DNA of 64,000 nt from the NCBI GenBank assembly GCA_014925825.1, contig JACGCK010000123.1, positions 62,001 to 126,000 of the forward strand. The letters are read 5' to 3'. Below are positions 37,500 through 48,822 of the stretch, piece after piece. Both the position numbers and the translations under genes were made by a program. Below the pieces are notes generated by a model that was not told the DNA's origin, searched no databases, and saw nothing but the letters and a program-made list of their open reading frames with translations. The stretch is from Pholiota molesta. Lineage: Eukaryota > Basidiomycota > Agaricomycetes > Agaricales > Strophariaceae. Positions within the stretch are counted from its first letter, which is position 1. Every line of letters begins with the position of its first letter.

Positions 37500-38620
37500 A
37501 GCCGACATCATTCATCTCCTAGGCACTGATGTAGACGAAGCAGAGCTTGTTGGCTCCATCAGTACAGTGCTGCACCATGCTCGCAGAGGACCAAACAAAT
37601 TTTTTCTGCGGTCCTTCCACCAGGTCGATATGGTCTCATCCATTCGAATTCGACATACCGGAGGTCTGGTCAGCTTTCGCGACTCCTCGCCGAGCTGTTA
37701 AAGCATGCAGATTTATCGAGCTGAGGACGTGTTGACGGCCGGGACCACAGCTGGTTGCAAGAGGTGTTCGGGCATGGGAAAACGACCACGCTGTGTTGAC
37801 CCTTATGGACTTTCCGTTCAGAGGTACATTTCCTCTCCAACAAAAAAGAATAGGATCTGTATATTCATTTCGTTTGCTCATTTGACAGTTTTCGCCATGA
37901 AACTGAACGACTTTTCCGGCAAACGAGCTGGTCGTGTCGATCCTCGTGGATTTTTCCGTTCCGAGGTAAATTACATCTCAAAAATACGATCCGTATATTT
38001 ATCTCATTTATTCATCTGACAGTACTCTCGAACGCAAGCAAGCATGATGCCCATGCATCCATTTATCCAGAGAGAAATTGCACACACCCACATCTGCGCT
38101 CGCGACGGGCATTATTTGCAGTTCCTTTGACCCAGCCAAACGCGTGGCGTAGCATTCCGTCAACAATCCGTCATTCCGGCGCATGCTGCGCACAATCGCG
38201 AACTCCCAGCCGCCAGAAGGCCCCACGGGGCAGGACCCCATGTATCAAGCATGCGACGGGGCCAAGCCGCTCTTCTACTCTACAACTATACACGCGACGA
38301 CCGGGTGGACGCGGAGATAGTGCTGCGGAAAAGGATCCAGAGAGGGCACCAATGTCATCGGATCACCACCGAGGGACCGCATCAGGGCGTCGGCGAGATC
38401 GCGATTGAGACCGTGTTCTTCGCCACATCGAACACTGGGCGCTACGAGCGCCGGCTGCACATGGTCGTGCTCGGTGGTTGGACGACTGCGGGGGCTCAGC
38501 GCGCGCGTGTCCAGAAAACGGTTCAATGGGCAAGGAATAAGAAAGACACTCCTGGAGGTTCTGGGCACTTGGAAAGCACAAGAAATGCGCGAGGTTGTAC
38601 GAGGCGTCGTGACTTGATGG
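37500..38620 (+). pseudogene. UBR1 fragment 4 (unit 4)
   Basis: This repeats UBR1 segments from about 15180-15480, 15880-16020 and 16080-16500 with deletions. Recognisable blocks code SFHQVDMV, the intron-flanking FPFR, PS.R.ML, LQLYTR, and MVVLG...R.RGLSARV. It is similar in extent to fragment 3 but with different deletions, and is non-functional. Confidence 0.78.
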
Positions 38621-38770
38621 TCAGCACGACGAGACATAACTATTAAACTAAATATAGCGTGTACATGGGGTGCTGGTCAAGCATGCTGGTTGTCAAAACA
38701 TGTGCAGACAATAAACCATCGAATCTTACCGCTCCTTGTTCCCATTCACAACAAGCTCATAGTCGCTGCA

Positions 38771-41105
38771 ATGCCTAAATCCCCTAGTAAGCCCCTCCTG
38801 AAACTTACACGAACATTAGATGACTCTCATTTCTTTTAAAGAGAAAGCCTCAGCGCTTGCCGATGCGCTTCCGCATGCTGGAACCCATCCGGGATCATCG
38901 AGTGACGATTCCACTAAAGCAGGTGAGCAAGACCATCTGCTGGCCTAGCGCCCGTGGATCGCTGGGAACTCATACATGTCTACCGTGCGCAATGTAGATT
39001 CAACCACAAACACCCCATCGCAAATCTTGCTCGAGGCCCTGCAGAATTTCGTCATCCCTCTCATCCATACGGCCGAAGGGAAGAACAAGAAGGGTAAGAT
39101 TCTTCGCTGCAATAAACACAATTATAATCATTCAATAATGTATTATAGAAATAGGCCACGTTCACTCGATGGGTCCCGAGGCGGGGAAGCTTCTCACCGC
39201 GCTCCAGGGATTTATATCATCGATGATCATACAATCACAAGTCGGTCAAACGCAAAGGATCGAGGTGGATCTGGATGGTAAACCCCTTCCTCAGCAATAC
39301 CACGGATTATACTTACTGATTTTAAAACAGATCCTCATGTCGATAGCGGTTTATCGAACGATGCTATGGTCAAATCTCCCGGCGTAGAAACAGAGAGCAA
39401 ACTCTATGACACCGGGCTCTCGGAAGGTATGCAAATCATTATAGAACCTCTGAATCTCAACATCTGACCATATTTTTATTGCTTGTTGGAGGACAGCTTT
39501 GATTCCCCCACAAACAGATTACCAATATTGTATGGGTAGACTTCAAGAGGCGGTCCGTGAGCGCGTCTTTAGCAAGATGCCTATTCGGCTATTACACTTC
39601 AGCGACACTCCTCGAGAAACCGGCACCAAGCTACAAATAACACTAGTTGAGAGGAACGATGTCTGTGGCCGAATAATACAAGAAATTCAAGCCAGTTTTT
39701 CGGAGAGAATATTCAATGAGAGGGTGAAGAAGTTGGGATTCATTGACCGCGTCATCGCTGAGATTGTATACGAAAACACCAAATATGCCATCCTGTCTCA
39801 CACCTGGCTTCGTGGCTCTGAAAGCGAAGTTACTTATGGCGCTTGGCAGCTACGACAGTTCGATACTCAGCGGCCGGGATATCGAAAACTCGCCAATTTT
39901 TGCACATCTGCCTGGAAAGACCACGGACTCTCTTTTGGTTGGATGGACACTGTTTGCATTGACAAGGACAGCAGCTCTGAGCTCGACGAATCCATCCGCT
40001 CAATGTATAAGTGGTACGAGAACTCCGCCGTCTGTATCACCTATCTGGCGGAGACCGACGCTGTCGATAAAATTCATTCCGATCCTTGGTTCACTCGTGG
40101 ATGGACATTCCAAGAACTGCTCGCCCCAGATCACATGGCATTCTATAACAAGGACTGGAAGAAGTTCGTACCATACACCGATCCTGGCGACAAGTACAAT
40201 GCAGATATTCTGGGTCAAATCTTCAAAGCAACGACTATTACTTCTAATGAAATACGCACCTCTAGGTATTTACCTTTTTCGCGCAAGATGCAGCTGGCAG
40301 CAAAGCGCAATGTAATGCGTGAAGAAGACATCGCATATTCTTCAATGGGCATCTGCAATGTCAGTATCTCAATAGCGTATGGAGAGGGTGCCAAGCGGGC
40401 GTTCTTCCGCCTTATGACGGAGATCTTAAATACTTCGAGCAAGGTAGTTGATATCTTCAATTGTGCTCAGAGGGGATGGTCTATTATTCCATCGGGACCA
40501 TCTGCATATCTTCAATGCTCCAAGGATATCATGACGATGTTGCACAGGCCACCTATAGAGCCATTGCTTCTTACCCATGTAGGCCTACGGATGCCAATCC
40601 TTTTGATGCCCTCGTTGCGAGAGAATGATCCTCATTTTAAGCATGAGCCCATTGGCGACTACTATGCCAAGTTTGAGTTCGAGCACCGTAGCGGTTCCAC
40701 TCTCTATCATCTATTGGACAAAGGCTTCCAGAGAAGCACCGCACGTAAGTGGCAAAACTCAAGCTAGACTCTCAAGTCTCAACAGTAGAAACATCATTTG
40801 CTAATTCTGACTTCACAGAATACAAGTGGACATTTGGAATATTGAATTTCGGAGGTGATACAACCACTATCCATGTCTGGCATCTCTGCGTTGCAATATG
40901 TTTTGAGGTGAACCGCCAGAACCAAGTGGAATGGGGCTCAACTTCCCATTTGTCTAAGATCCATCGGATTGCTACAGACAAGCCCATCGTCTTCCACCTC
41001 AGGAAGCAGGGGACATCAACTTCAGAAAAAGGTCAAACTGTTTATTCAATTGAGCGAAGCAAGCTGGCAAAGCATGGGATGACTTTAGAGACCATGTATT
41101 TGTAG
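38771..41105 (+). CDS. HET-domain protein 4 (unit 4)
   Basis: This is the second well-preserved HET gene. The start exon reads MPKSP (ATG 38771). N-terminal exons code NTPSQILLEALQNFVIPLIH (about 38999-39094) and SMGPEAGKLLTALQGFISSM (about 39150-39280). The main exon to 40744 codes the HET core (KYAILSHTWLRGSESEVTYG, SFGWMDTVCIDKDSSSELDE, CITYLAETDAVD, WFTRGWTFQELLAPDHM, REEDIAYSSMGIC). The intron 40745-40818 is removed in phase, and exon 40819-41105 codes the C-terminal FGILNFGGDTTTIHV domain. Compared with copies 1-3, one loop reads AETDAVDKI where others have AGTVALGDI, a change shared with copy 5. Confidence 0.78.
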
Positions 41106-42240
41106 GGGCTCAACACAGCGTGTAATGAAGTCAATCACAATTCTATATTCGACGCGGATGTAATCCATATCCATTTTGCAGTTATTCAGCTTGATTCACC
41201 GTGACATGCCTCCTCGAAATGACGCATCAAAGCCTGAATTCACCACCATGGATGGCGACAAATGCAAAGTGAAGCACCCTGGAAACACGCTGTTACCACA
41301 AACACTAAATCGCAAGCATCACAATTCCAAGTAAGATTCAGCTCAAGAGAGTCCGAACACATGGATTGCACAAAAAAAATATGCAAATCTAGATGCAAAA
41401 TCCAACAAAGATACGGGTATATCATATACAACCAACCACCGTGGCCGTGGCCACAGCACGCAAGCCAAGCCGCACATGACGCTGGGTGATAACGTACGAA
41501 GTAAAATACAGGGGGTGGAGGGGTGGCAGGTAAAAGTCTTGATGACGACCACGGGCGAACGACGACGCAGACGCGGAGGGAGGAGAAGGTACACAGGTAC
41601 ATGCGGGCAGGTACATACGTATTCATGTTTAGACAGCGGACGACGGAGTGAGAGGGGATGGGGGGACAACAGAGACAGAGGGAGAGAGCGGACACACAAC
41701 ATGATGGGATGCTAGCGTAGATATGTAAATAGGCAATATAGAAAAGGTCATAGAGAGGGGGGGCGACACGAAGATGCAGACAGGGCCAGCCCAGCTGGAC
41801 TAGCCACTGCGGCGACCCGCAGCCTGCCGCAGCGCGAAAAAGTGCTTCGTGACATGGTAGGCAAAACGGATGCACATGTGTCGATAGACGAACGATGGAC
41901 AACGGACGAGCGATGTCCGATGGATGACGATGGATGGATGATGTACGATAAACAACGATGAAAGTTAACATCGGTTCAGGAGAATGTCGATAGAGGAGAA
42001 TGTCGATGCGATAGAGGAGAATGACAATGGAGGAGCATGACGATGGACAAAAGGCGGCAACGTGGGTCTGGACAGAGAGGGAGGGACGAAACGAGACAGG
42101 ACGGGGTTTAAAGATACGGCATGACGAAGACGAACGGCGGCAGAGCACAACACGGGCATGAGATCTTCAAACAGCTCATAGAAAAGGGGCATCTACGCAG
42201 CGCGGCAGCATAGGGTCATAACGAAAACACGCCGAGCCCG
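41106..42240. repeat. Duplicated 1-kb spacer, copy B
   Basis: This is homologous to 34078-35100, with small indels and an extra purine-rich expansion (about 41880-42110). No gene is supported, and long minus-strand frames here are low-complexity. Confidence 0.75.
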
Positions 42241-42254
42241 ACGCTCAACGCCCA

Positions 42255-43870
42255 TCACGCAGGCACAGGCGCACCCACAGGTAACGGCCCGCTCTTCCGC
42301 CGACTCCCCCTCCGCGCCCGCTTCTCCTCGCTCCGCGCCTTCTTCTCCTCGCTCGGGGCCGGCGCGCTCAGCGCATCGCGCCACGCGCGCAGCTCCGCGT
42401 CCTTCGCGAACGACACATACAGCACCTCCGCCTGCTGCGGGTGCGGCTGCGCGGCGGTGGTGGCTTTGGGGGTGAACTCGAGCAGGAGGGTGGTCGTCCG
42501 CTTGGGGTCGGGCGCGATGCGTGTGAGGGTGGGGAGGGGGATCGTTTTTGAGGGAGGTGAGGTCTGTGTGGAGGGGTTTGATGATGAGTAAAGAGTTACG
42601 GGAATAGAATGTGGACATGATAGATGGTGGTGATTGAATGCAAAGCGAAGAAGGTGGCAGGAATTATGATAGCGGCGAGAATAGCACGAGTGTGCGTCAG
42701 CTCAGCTGCTCATAAACATCCTCGGTTCCATCCATATCTACAGGTAACGAAAATGCTGATTGATGGATGAGAGGAATGCAGCAAACGTATCTCATATGCA
42801 CCCCAAGCACAGTTCCACAGCGACGAAAAAAATAGAGTCATGGAATAGCGGCAAGAATAGGACGAGTGTGCATCAGCTCAGCTGCTCGAAATGACTCCGG
42901 GTTTCATCCATACACACAAGACAAGAAAAACTCTGATTGATGAATGGATGAATGGCAAACATATCTCATGTGCACCCCAAGCACAAATCCACAGCAACAA
43001 AGAAGAAAAAATAGAACAAAATTACCCACCTTGTCAGCACCGCGATGGATAACGAGCACCTGCCCATTCAAACTGACCCAACGCATCTTAGCAAGCCAGC
43101 GCGAAAACACGCCTCCCTGTGCCACGAGATACCTTCCCTCGAGCGCAGGCAGCGCCGAGCCCGGCGGCGACGGCGTCTTGCTCACATTCAGCGAGATAAC
43201 CCCCGACGTCGGCCGCGACCGCGGCGCCTGCACAATCAGCGTCGACGCCTTCGGGGCCGACGACCCCGCCGCCGCGGACGACGACCCGCCCCCGACGATC
43301 TCAGCGTATATCGGGAGGATGCTGGCGTCCCCGAAGTTCCCAGCGACGTCCGCGCCGACGTGGGCCTTGTGCACGAAGCCGAAGGGCGACGAGCTGGCGC
43401 CGCCGAGCTGCGGGGCGCGGCTGTAGATGTCGTCTTGCCAGTCGTAGAGCTCGGAGTCGGCGGCGAAGGAGAGGTGGAGGCGGCGTTCCTTGTCAGTGCC
43501 ACCGGGGGCGGCGACGCGGATGGAGAGGGCGTGTGGGGAGAGATCGGTGCGGTCGATGGCGGCGACGGAAGTAAGAGGAATGCGAGTACGTCTGCTAGAT
43601 GATGGCTAGTAGGGGGTGGGTGCAAGTAAGTGTGAGCGTGAATGTAAATATGATGGAAGGGAGTGCGAGACGTACGTTGATGATGGCGAGAGCCTCGGCA
43701 TCGAGCTCGAGCCGCCGTGGCTTCCAAGATGCGCCGCGAAAAGCACTGCGCTCGCGGATGTCGGCGGGCCCGCTGCGAACGACCTTGAGAGGCATCTTGG
43801 ACGCCTTGGCGGGGAGGGGGCGCGTCAAGGACGCTGTGGGCTTGTAGTCCATGCTGTCGTGGCGGGACAT
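42255..43870 (-). CDS. PH-CRIB-PH domain protein without kinase (359 aa), intact copy
   Basis: Three exons join in phase: 43870-43676, 43605-43030 and 42563-42255 (stop 42257-42255), 1080 nt in total. The first PH domain covers about residues 30-145, ending with the typical Trp helix SFAADSELYDWQDDIYSR. A CRIB-like motif follows (SPFGFVHKAHVGADVAGNFG, resembling the P..F.H..HVG.D core that binds Cdc42/Rac). After a Pro/Ser-rich linker a second PH domain runs from LEGRYLVAQGGVFSRWL to FAKDAELRAWRDAL, with a basic C-tail. Cla4-type PAK kinases also have PH followed by CRIB, but no kinase domain is present here. A membrane-associated Rho-GTPase effector or adaptor is a reasonable inference. Start MSRHDSMDYKP was chosen as the first Met after the upstream hydrophobic, non-conserved reading. 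The gene converges with HET gene 4. Confidence 0.72.
42660..43020. repeat. Tandem duplication inside intron 2 of the PH-CRIB-PH gene
   Basis: About 180 bp occur twice in tandem. The phrases around gtcagctcagctgctc (42695-42711 and 42871-42887) and catctcatgtgcaccccaag-like text (42790-42812 and 42961-42983) repeat in the same order. This makes the intron 466 nt, long for this genome. Confidence 0.6.
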
Positions 43871-44456
43871 GCGCGGGGGATTGTGGTGGGAGACAAGAAG
43901 GGAGAGGAGTGGGACACAAAAGGGAGCGAAGCGGAGTGGGTGGTGGTGAAAGAAAAGAGACAAAGACAGGGACACTCTCAGTCACTCTGTCACGCTACAA
44001 AAGGAGGAACCCTCCGCACCCATCAATCACGCTAACCCGGTTCTCTGCGCCAAAATATATCTATCGCCGGCTAGAAGGCCACCCAAAGCGCCTTCTGAGG
44101 CGACGACGGCTGGGGGCATGCGCAGGACGGGCCCATACATATCGACCGCGCAGGCCACAGGAATCCCCACACGGCCGCGATGACGGCCGCGACGCGCTTG
44201 GGCCCCGCGCCCCGTGCAGGCCACCGCCGCCGAGTCGTTCCCATGCGGCTCCTTCTGAAACAACCGTTATTGTTATCCACCGTGATTCTTGGCCAAACCC
44301 ATTCGCGTATTACTAGTACCCGTGACACGCGCTGCGTCGTTCTTCCCCACCCAGTGTCAGTCCAGCTCAGCTTATTGTTGTCAGTCGTATACAGTATGTA
44401 GCACGTTTGGTAGGCGCTCTTACTCCTCAGATAGAGCCTAATTGGTTTTATTAATT
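43871..44456. other. Intergenic region upstream of PH-CRIB-PH gene
   Basis: This should hold the promoter and 5' leader of the PH-CRIB-PH gene. It has purine-rich sequence (43880-43970). No further gene is seen. Confidence 0.4.
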
Positions 44457-44526
44457 GACCGGATTTGAATTTGAACCCTCCTTGGAAGATCCACCCAAAC
44501 CTACGAGACCATCGCGCCATCCGATC
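44457..44526 (-). repeat. tRNA-like sequence, possibly the head of a SINE or a tRNA pseudogene
   Basis: On the minus strand the 7-nt ends GATCGGA and TCCGGTC can pair. There is an A-box-like TGGCGCGATGG and a B-box-like GGTTCAAATTC, the normal Pol III promoter parts. The T stem does not pair, and the anticodon arm is poor, so this is not a working tRNA. A tRNA-derived SINE is plausible. Confidence 0.35.
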
Positions 44527-44974
44527 TCCGTATGTCCGCGCCACCCTTATACTACTTAATAGCAATCAAAACGACTAAACACGCGCGCGCACATATCCAA
44601 TTCTCGGATCTACGGTTGACCGCTGGGCTCAGGTCTAATATCAGCACCAAATTATGAATCCGCACCACGTCTTTGACTGATGGGGTACCCTCTGGTTGAT
44701 TTGGTGCCAAAGGGTGCTTATGGGGTCCTTCCCGTTACCTGATACCATGTTTTTCAATGTGGTGCATATAGCAGAGGAAGTGAAATCCCGAGCTTGAAAT
44801 AATATAAGATAATCTGTTTAATGTCAGAAACCTCTCATGGGGTCAATAAATGCAAGGAACTATGAATCTTACGGTGTATTTGATTGTCTTCCATGATTTC
44901 GAATTATTATGGCTAATGTGACGGATCGTGGTAACTTTCGGAGGAAGAAATTTCGGCAGAAACGGCACTGCAGC

Positions 44975-45017
44975 AGACCTGAGCCCAGTGGTCGACTGCA
45001 CCACTGGGCTCAGGTCT
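44975..45017. repeat. Perfect 17-nt inverted repeat (internal terminal-motif pair)
   Basis: The 17-nt arms are exact reverse complements with a 9-nt spacer. Their core CTGGGCTCAGGTCT is also the core of the outer terminal repeats at 44611 and 47082, so this looks like two element ends abutting. Confidence 0.75.
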
Positions 45018-45403
45018 GGATTGGGAAGTCAGATAAGCCCATAACCGATATATCTACATTTTTGGAACCCGGATGAGCACCAAAATCTGGCGTCTCAAAG
45101 CAAAAAGACGGTCTGATCACACTTTTCTTGTCTTGCAATCACTCCGCGCGCTACCTTCGTTGCCTTAAACTTGACGCTTCGATGCCGAGTGCGATTAAAC
45201 ACACATATATGTATTAAATTTACTCCCAATGAGCCATTCAAAAAGAAGACTGAATAAAGGTAACTAACTGTATTCTTCCTGGGCCCTTGGCTATTAGCTA
45301 TAGTTTAATGAAGCCTGATGTAATTCAAATGCACATACAACATAGCTAGAAAGACTAGAACATATGTGTAGTTGAAGAGGCCTCACATCCTGACACATAA
45401 GTA

Positions 45404-46377
45404 TAGAGGTGTACAAATTTATTTGACCGCATATAACGACTTATAATGATACTATATCATACCTACATTGAATTTAAGAAGTAATAATCATACTTTGCAG
45501 GTGGAAATGAATTATGGGGAGGTGAAACATGCCATAGACGTCTAAAAGACGTATTTTGCCTGTATAATTGCGCATAGATGGCCCAGAAATCTGTAAACCA
45601 GGGATACAATAGCTCTCATAATTATCTACAAAATGAGGCCGTAAAAAAATTGAATGAATGTGTGGATAGATATTGTAAAAACGTTCAAATACATTCGTTC
45701 GCCTGGACCGCGCTCGCATTCGATTCGACATGCACAACTCATACCACCGTGCCCGCATTCGCTCCACCGTGCTCGTTCGCCGTGCTCGCATTCGTTCCAC
45801 TCCACTCCCTTGGTCCCTCGATTCGCCGCCTCTGGTTCGTCGTGCCGCATTAGCATTCGACTCACTTCGCTCAAGATCCACGCCGCGCTGCGCTCATTTT
45901 ACACCGTGCACTCAATCATTGTTGCGACGCTGCTATGTTTTCAGCTTCGTTTCTTCGTCCTGTAATCGTTCCAGTTCGATTCGCTCGTATCCCAAGGCCT
46001 CGCCGCGCCCGCCAGTGCCGCGTCGAACCTTAGCGCCGCTCGCACCATTTTTCGTCGTGCAGAACTTCACGGATTTATTGATTTCCTGACGAGTTTCCGT
46101 TCAATTCGCGCCATTTTTACTTCGCATTTCTCCAGAGGTTCAGGACTTCGACTCCAGCGCTCATCCTTTGCGGATTGACTCGTTCCGACACTCGACCGTA
46201 TGAACTCGCACCACGTCAACCATCTTCAGCAACCGCCGCGCTCTCGCTCCGCCTACTCCCTGGGTCCATCCATTGCCCCAGCATTGGTATTTGTTTCGCT
46301 GTGCTTGTATTCGATATAATTATGATATAATATCATTATACGTCATTATAAGCAGTTAAATAAATTTGTACACCCTA
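45404..46377. mobile_element. Tc1/mariner-like non-autonomous element (974 bp), nested
   Basis: The left end starts TAGAGGTGTACAAATTTATT. The right end, reverse-complemented, starts TAGGGTGTACAAATTTATT. Similarity continues for about 50 bp. The dinucleotide TA flanks both sides (45402-45403 and 46378-46379), as expected for Tc1/mariner insertion. The interior is Ser/Arg-rich low-complexity sequence without a DDE transposase. It lies within the 44611-47082 element. Confidence 0.7.
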
Positions 46378-47088
46378 TATACACAGTGCTATGCATCAAC
46401 ACAAGCGTTTTTTATAGCAGGGGAGGAGGAGCACAGGCATATACCTTAAGCACATGGAGACTCTTATATTAAGATAGGGAGAGAACTATCTATACTACAT
46501 TGAGTATTATTTCTCTTAGTTATAGCTCTCCAGGCTTTGACAGAAGTTACCCATGGGGAGATCTATAAGGTGTATATATTCGCTCAAAATGCTGCATAAC
46601 ACTCAAATATACTATATGTATATATACTCCAAAATGCGAAAGGAACGAGGGGCAACAGACGCAGTTAGAGCCCATTCTCAATAGGCAGATGGGCGGCACA
46701 TGCGCGCGCATCAGGCGACGGAGCGCGCACCCTATTTAGGCAATGTCCCACGGCGGAATGTTGATGATATTATATTCTGTAGGCATCATCTATACACAAG
46801 CATCCTTGTAAGTACTTGTAAAACTTAACAAGCTAGTCTTCTAAGTAGAGGAAAACATTGGGGAAATGGACGTGACGTGCTTGAAGCACGCTCAGAGCGC
46901 AGACACGGCGCGTTAGGGTACAGAGATGAGATTACGTAATACAATAAGGGATGTCACATTATCCATATATATACCATCTAGCAAGGACCCCATCATCCAA
47001 AGAAGCGATCAATTTGTACAAAAACCTGTGGGAATCAGCGAGTTGATGCAGACATTAGACCTGAGCCCAGGGGTCAACCGTACGGATC

Positions 47089-48822
47089 CCACTGTCACCC
47101 CATCGCCTCGCCTCCCGCCCCCCGTCCGGCGCCCGCAAACGCTGGCCTCCTCGTCAGCGCTTCAAGCATCAGCTTCAGCCCCTGTCTTCTCTTGCACTAT
47201 CCGATCGATCATGATCGCTCCATGCGGCCCTACGGTGACATAAAGTCCGAGCTAGCCCTAGCTAGGCAAAAGCTCGGTGGCATAAATATCATCTAGTTTA
47301 GCACAGATTAGCACACTATCTAAATTAGCCCACCTAATTGGCCTGCATTAACGCGGCTCTCCACATCCTAGATTACACACCCCTACGAACACGGACAGAC
47401 CCCAAGAATAGTCCACATCCCAGAGTAAAACAGACTGAACGAAACGCGACGGACGCGGTGTGTTTTAGAGAGATTAATGAGATTATAAAGTATGTTACGG
47501 CTATTTTTATGCTCTTGCTTGCATAGATAGTAGCAATATAATCCTTCATGCCATAGATGAACTCGCAGCAGATATCCGATGCCTGCAGGTGACGCGAATG
47601 ATCTACTCTACACCATACACATACATGAATACAAGGGCGGCCCCATACATCAGCATCAACATCCAGCCACAAAACCATTCACTCTGCCGCTTCAGATTCA
47701 GAGTCGACGCTCCCAGCAAACTACTTACGAGGGGAGCACCATATCCGGAATAAAGCCATCCAATAGCCCACCACCACCAGCACCATCCAGATCCTCTAGA
47801 GCCGCGCAGAGACACTAAGTAATAAACATTGACGTTGATCAATCACTTTATCATTATTCGCCAACGCCGATACACCTCGACAGACCCCAAGTACTTACAA
47901 ATCGGGGATCCATACACACCAACTCACTCCCCCGCCGCGGCCCCGCACCTACGTAGCCCCGTCCACCCAAGTATATCCCAACACACAAGTACCTAGCAAT
48001 CCCCGCGTCGGCGCGTCCATGGATCTCCAGCCCCGCGGGAGCACCGCACCCAAAGCAGGCCAGATGGCACTTGAAGGCTTGATGCTTGAAGCTTGGAGCT
48101 TGATGCAGCCCTCAATACATACATACATACATACATAGCCATCTGGTCCATAATACAAGTAGAATATGTCTTCCCCAAGGCCCGGGACGCGCCTTCCACA
48201 CTAAGCGCTCCCAATCAAACTAAAACTTGGACGGAAACGCCGCTGCCTCGTTCCCCAGAGAAAGTGCATGTCGCGGATGGATATAGCAGCAGTGTAATTC
48301 GAAACGAGCCGTTACTCTTCTAAGCAGGTAGTCCTCTACATACCCGACTGAACCGCGCGCCCAAGAAACTGGCCCAGACCCCCTCGTTCAAACATCAACA
48401 AGTGAAAGTAATCCCCCGCTCGAGTAAGTACAAGCGCTTATCCGATAGCAGCTAGGTAAGGATCTATAAGCACTTACACACGGATTGCGATTATTAGATC
48501 AACCCAAAGCACATCAGAAAGCTATTCGTATCAGTATTGAACGCATGTTGAATCACGCGTCAAAGACGAGCGCTCAAGTGCAGAGGCGGGCCGGGCCGCG
48601 GGCGCTAAAGCATGCAACCCCCAAATCCTACTCGCTCAATCGGTCAACGCACCTACGACGCCAAGTGCATCTTGGTTTATAAATCCAGTATTGTCTGTAC
48701 CATCGGGCGCATATGAAATGTATCCATAACACATCAAGAATACTAGCATATTCAAAACACAGGTGTTTCTGCACGGATCAGCACATTCACTTCCATAAAA
48801 TCCATCCAAGTATTCACACGCC
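47089..48822. other. Intergenic stretch, no gene supported
   Basis: Short frames are unlinked and low-complexity. A (cata)n microsatellite occurs near 48115-48137. The right edge is the 3' flank of the 366-aa gene. Confidence 0.4.

Larger units (their letters stand above)
44611..47082. mobile_element. Composite inverted-repeat element, about 2.5 kb, no transposase seen
   Basis: The ends are inverted copies of a 29-nt sequence beginning TACGGTTGACC and containing CTGGGCTCAGGTCT (44611-44639 and 47054-47082), differing at one base. The hexamer CGGATC flanks both outer ends (44605-44610 and 47083-47088), consistent with a target duplication. A second pair of the same terminal motif sits head-to-head inside at 44975-45017. 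A separate TA-flanked element is nested at 45404-46377. The interior has no credible gene. Confidence 0.6.

Noticed and set aside
41240..42192. Long Ser/His/Cys-rich minus-strand frame
   Set aside because: Low-complexity spacer sequence. The homologous spacer at 34078-35100 does not preserve the frame.
43236..43985. 249-codon Pro/Arg-rich minus-strand frame
   Set aside because: It is a shadow of the PH-CRIB-PH exons in a GC-rich region. The spliced frame carries the PH and CRIB features.
44457..44526. A functional tRNA on the minus strand
   Set aside because: Acceptor ends pair and promoter boxes are present, but the T stem and anticodon arm do not fold. Kept only as a tRNA-like repeat.
45474..46089. 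Arg/Ser-rich open frames on both strands
   Set aside because: They come from a short-period repetitive interior of the mariner-like element and have no family resemblance.
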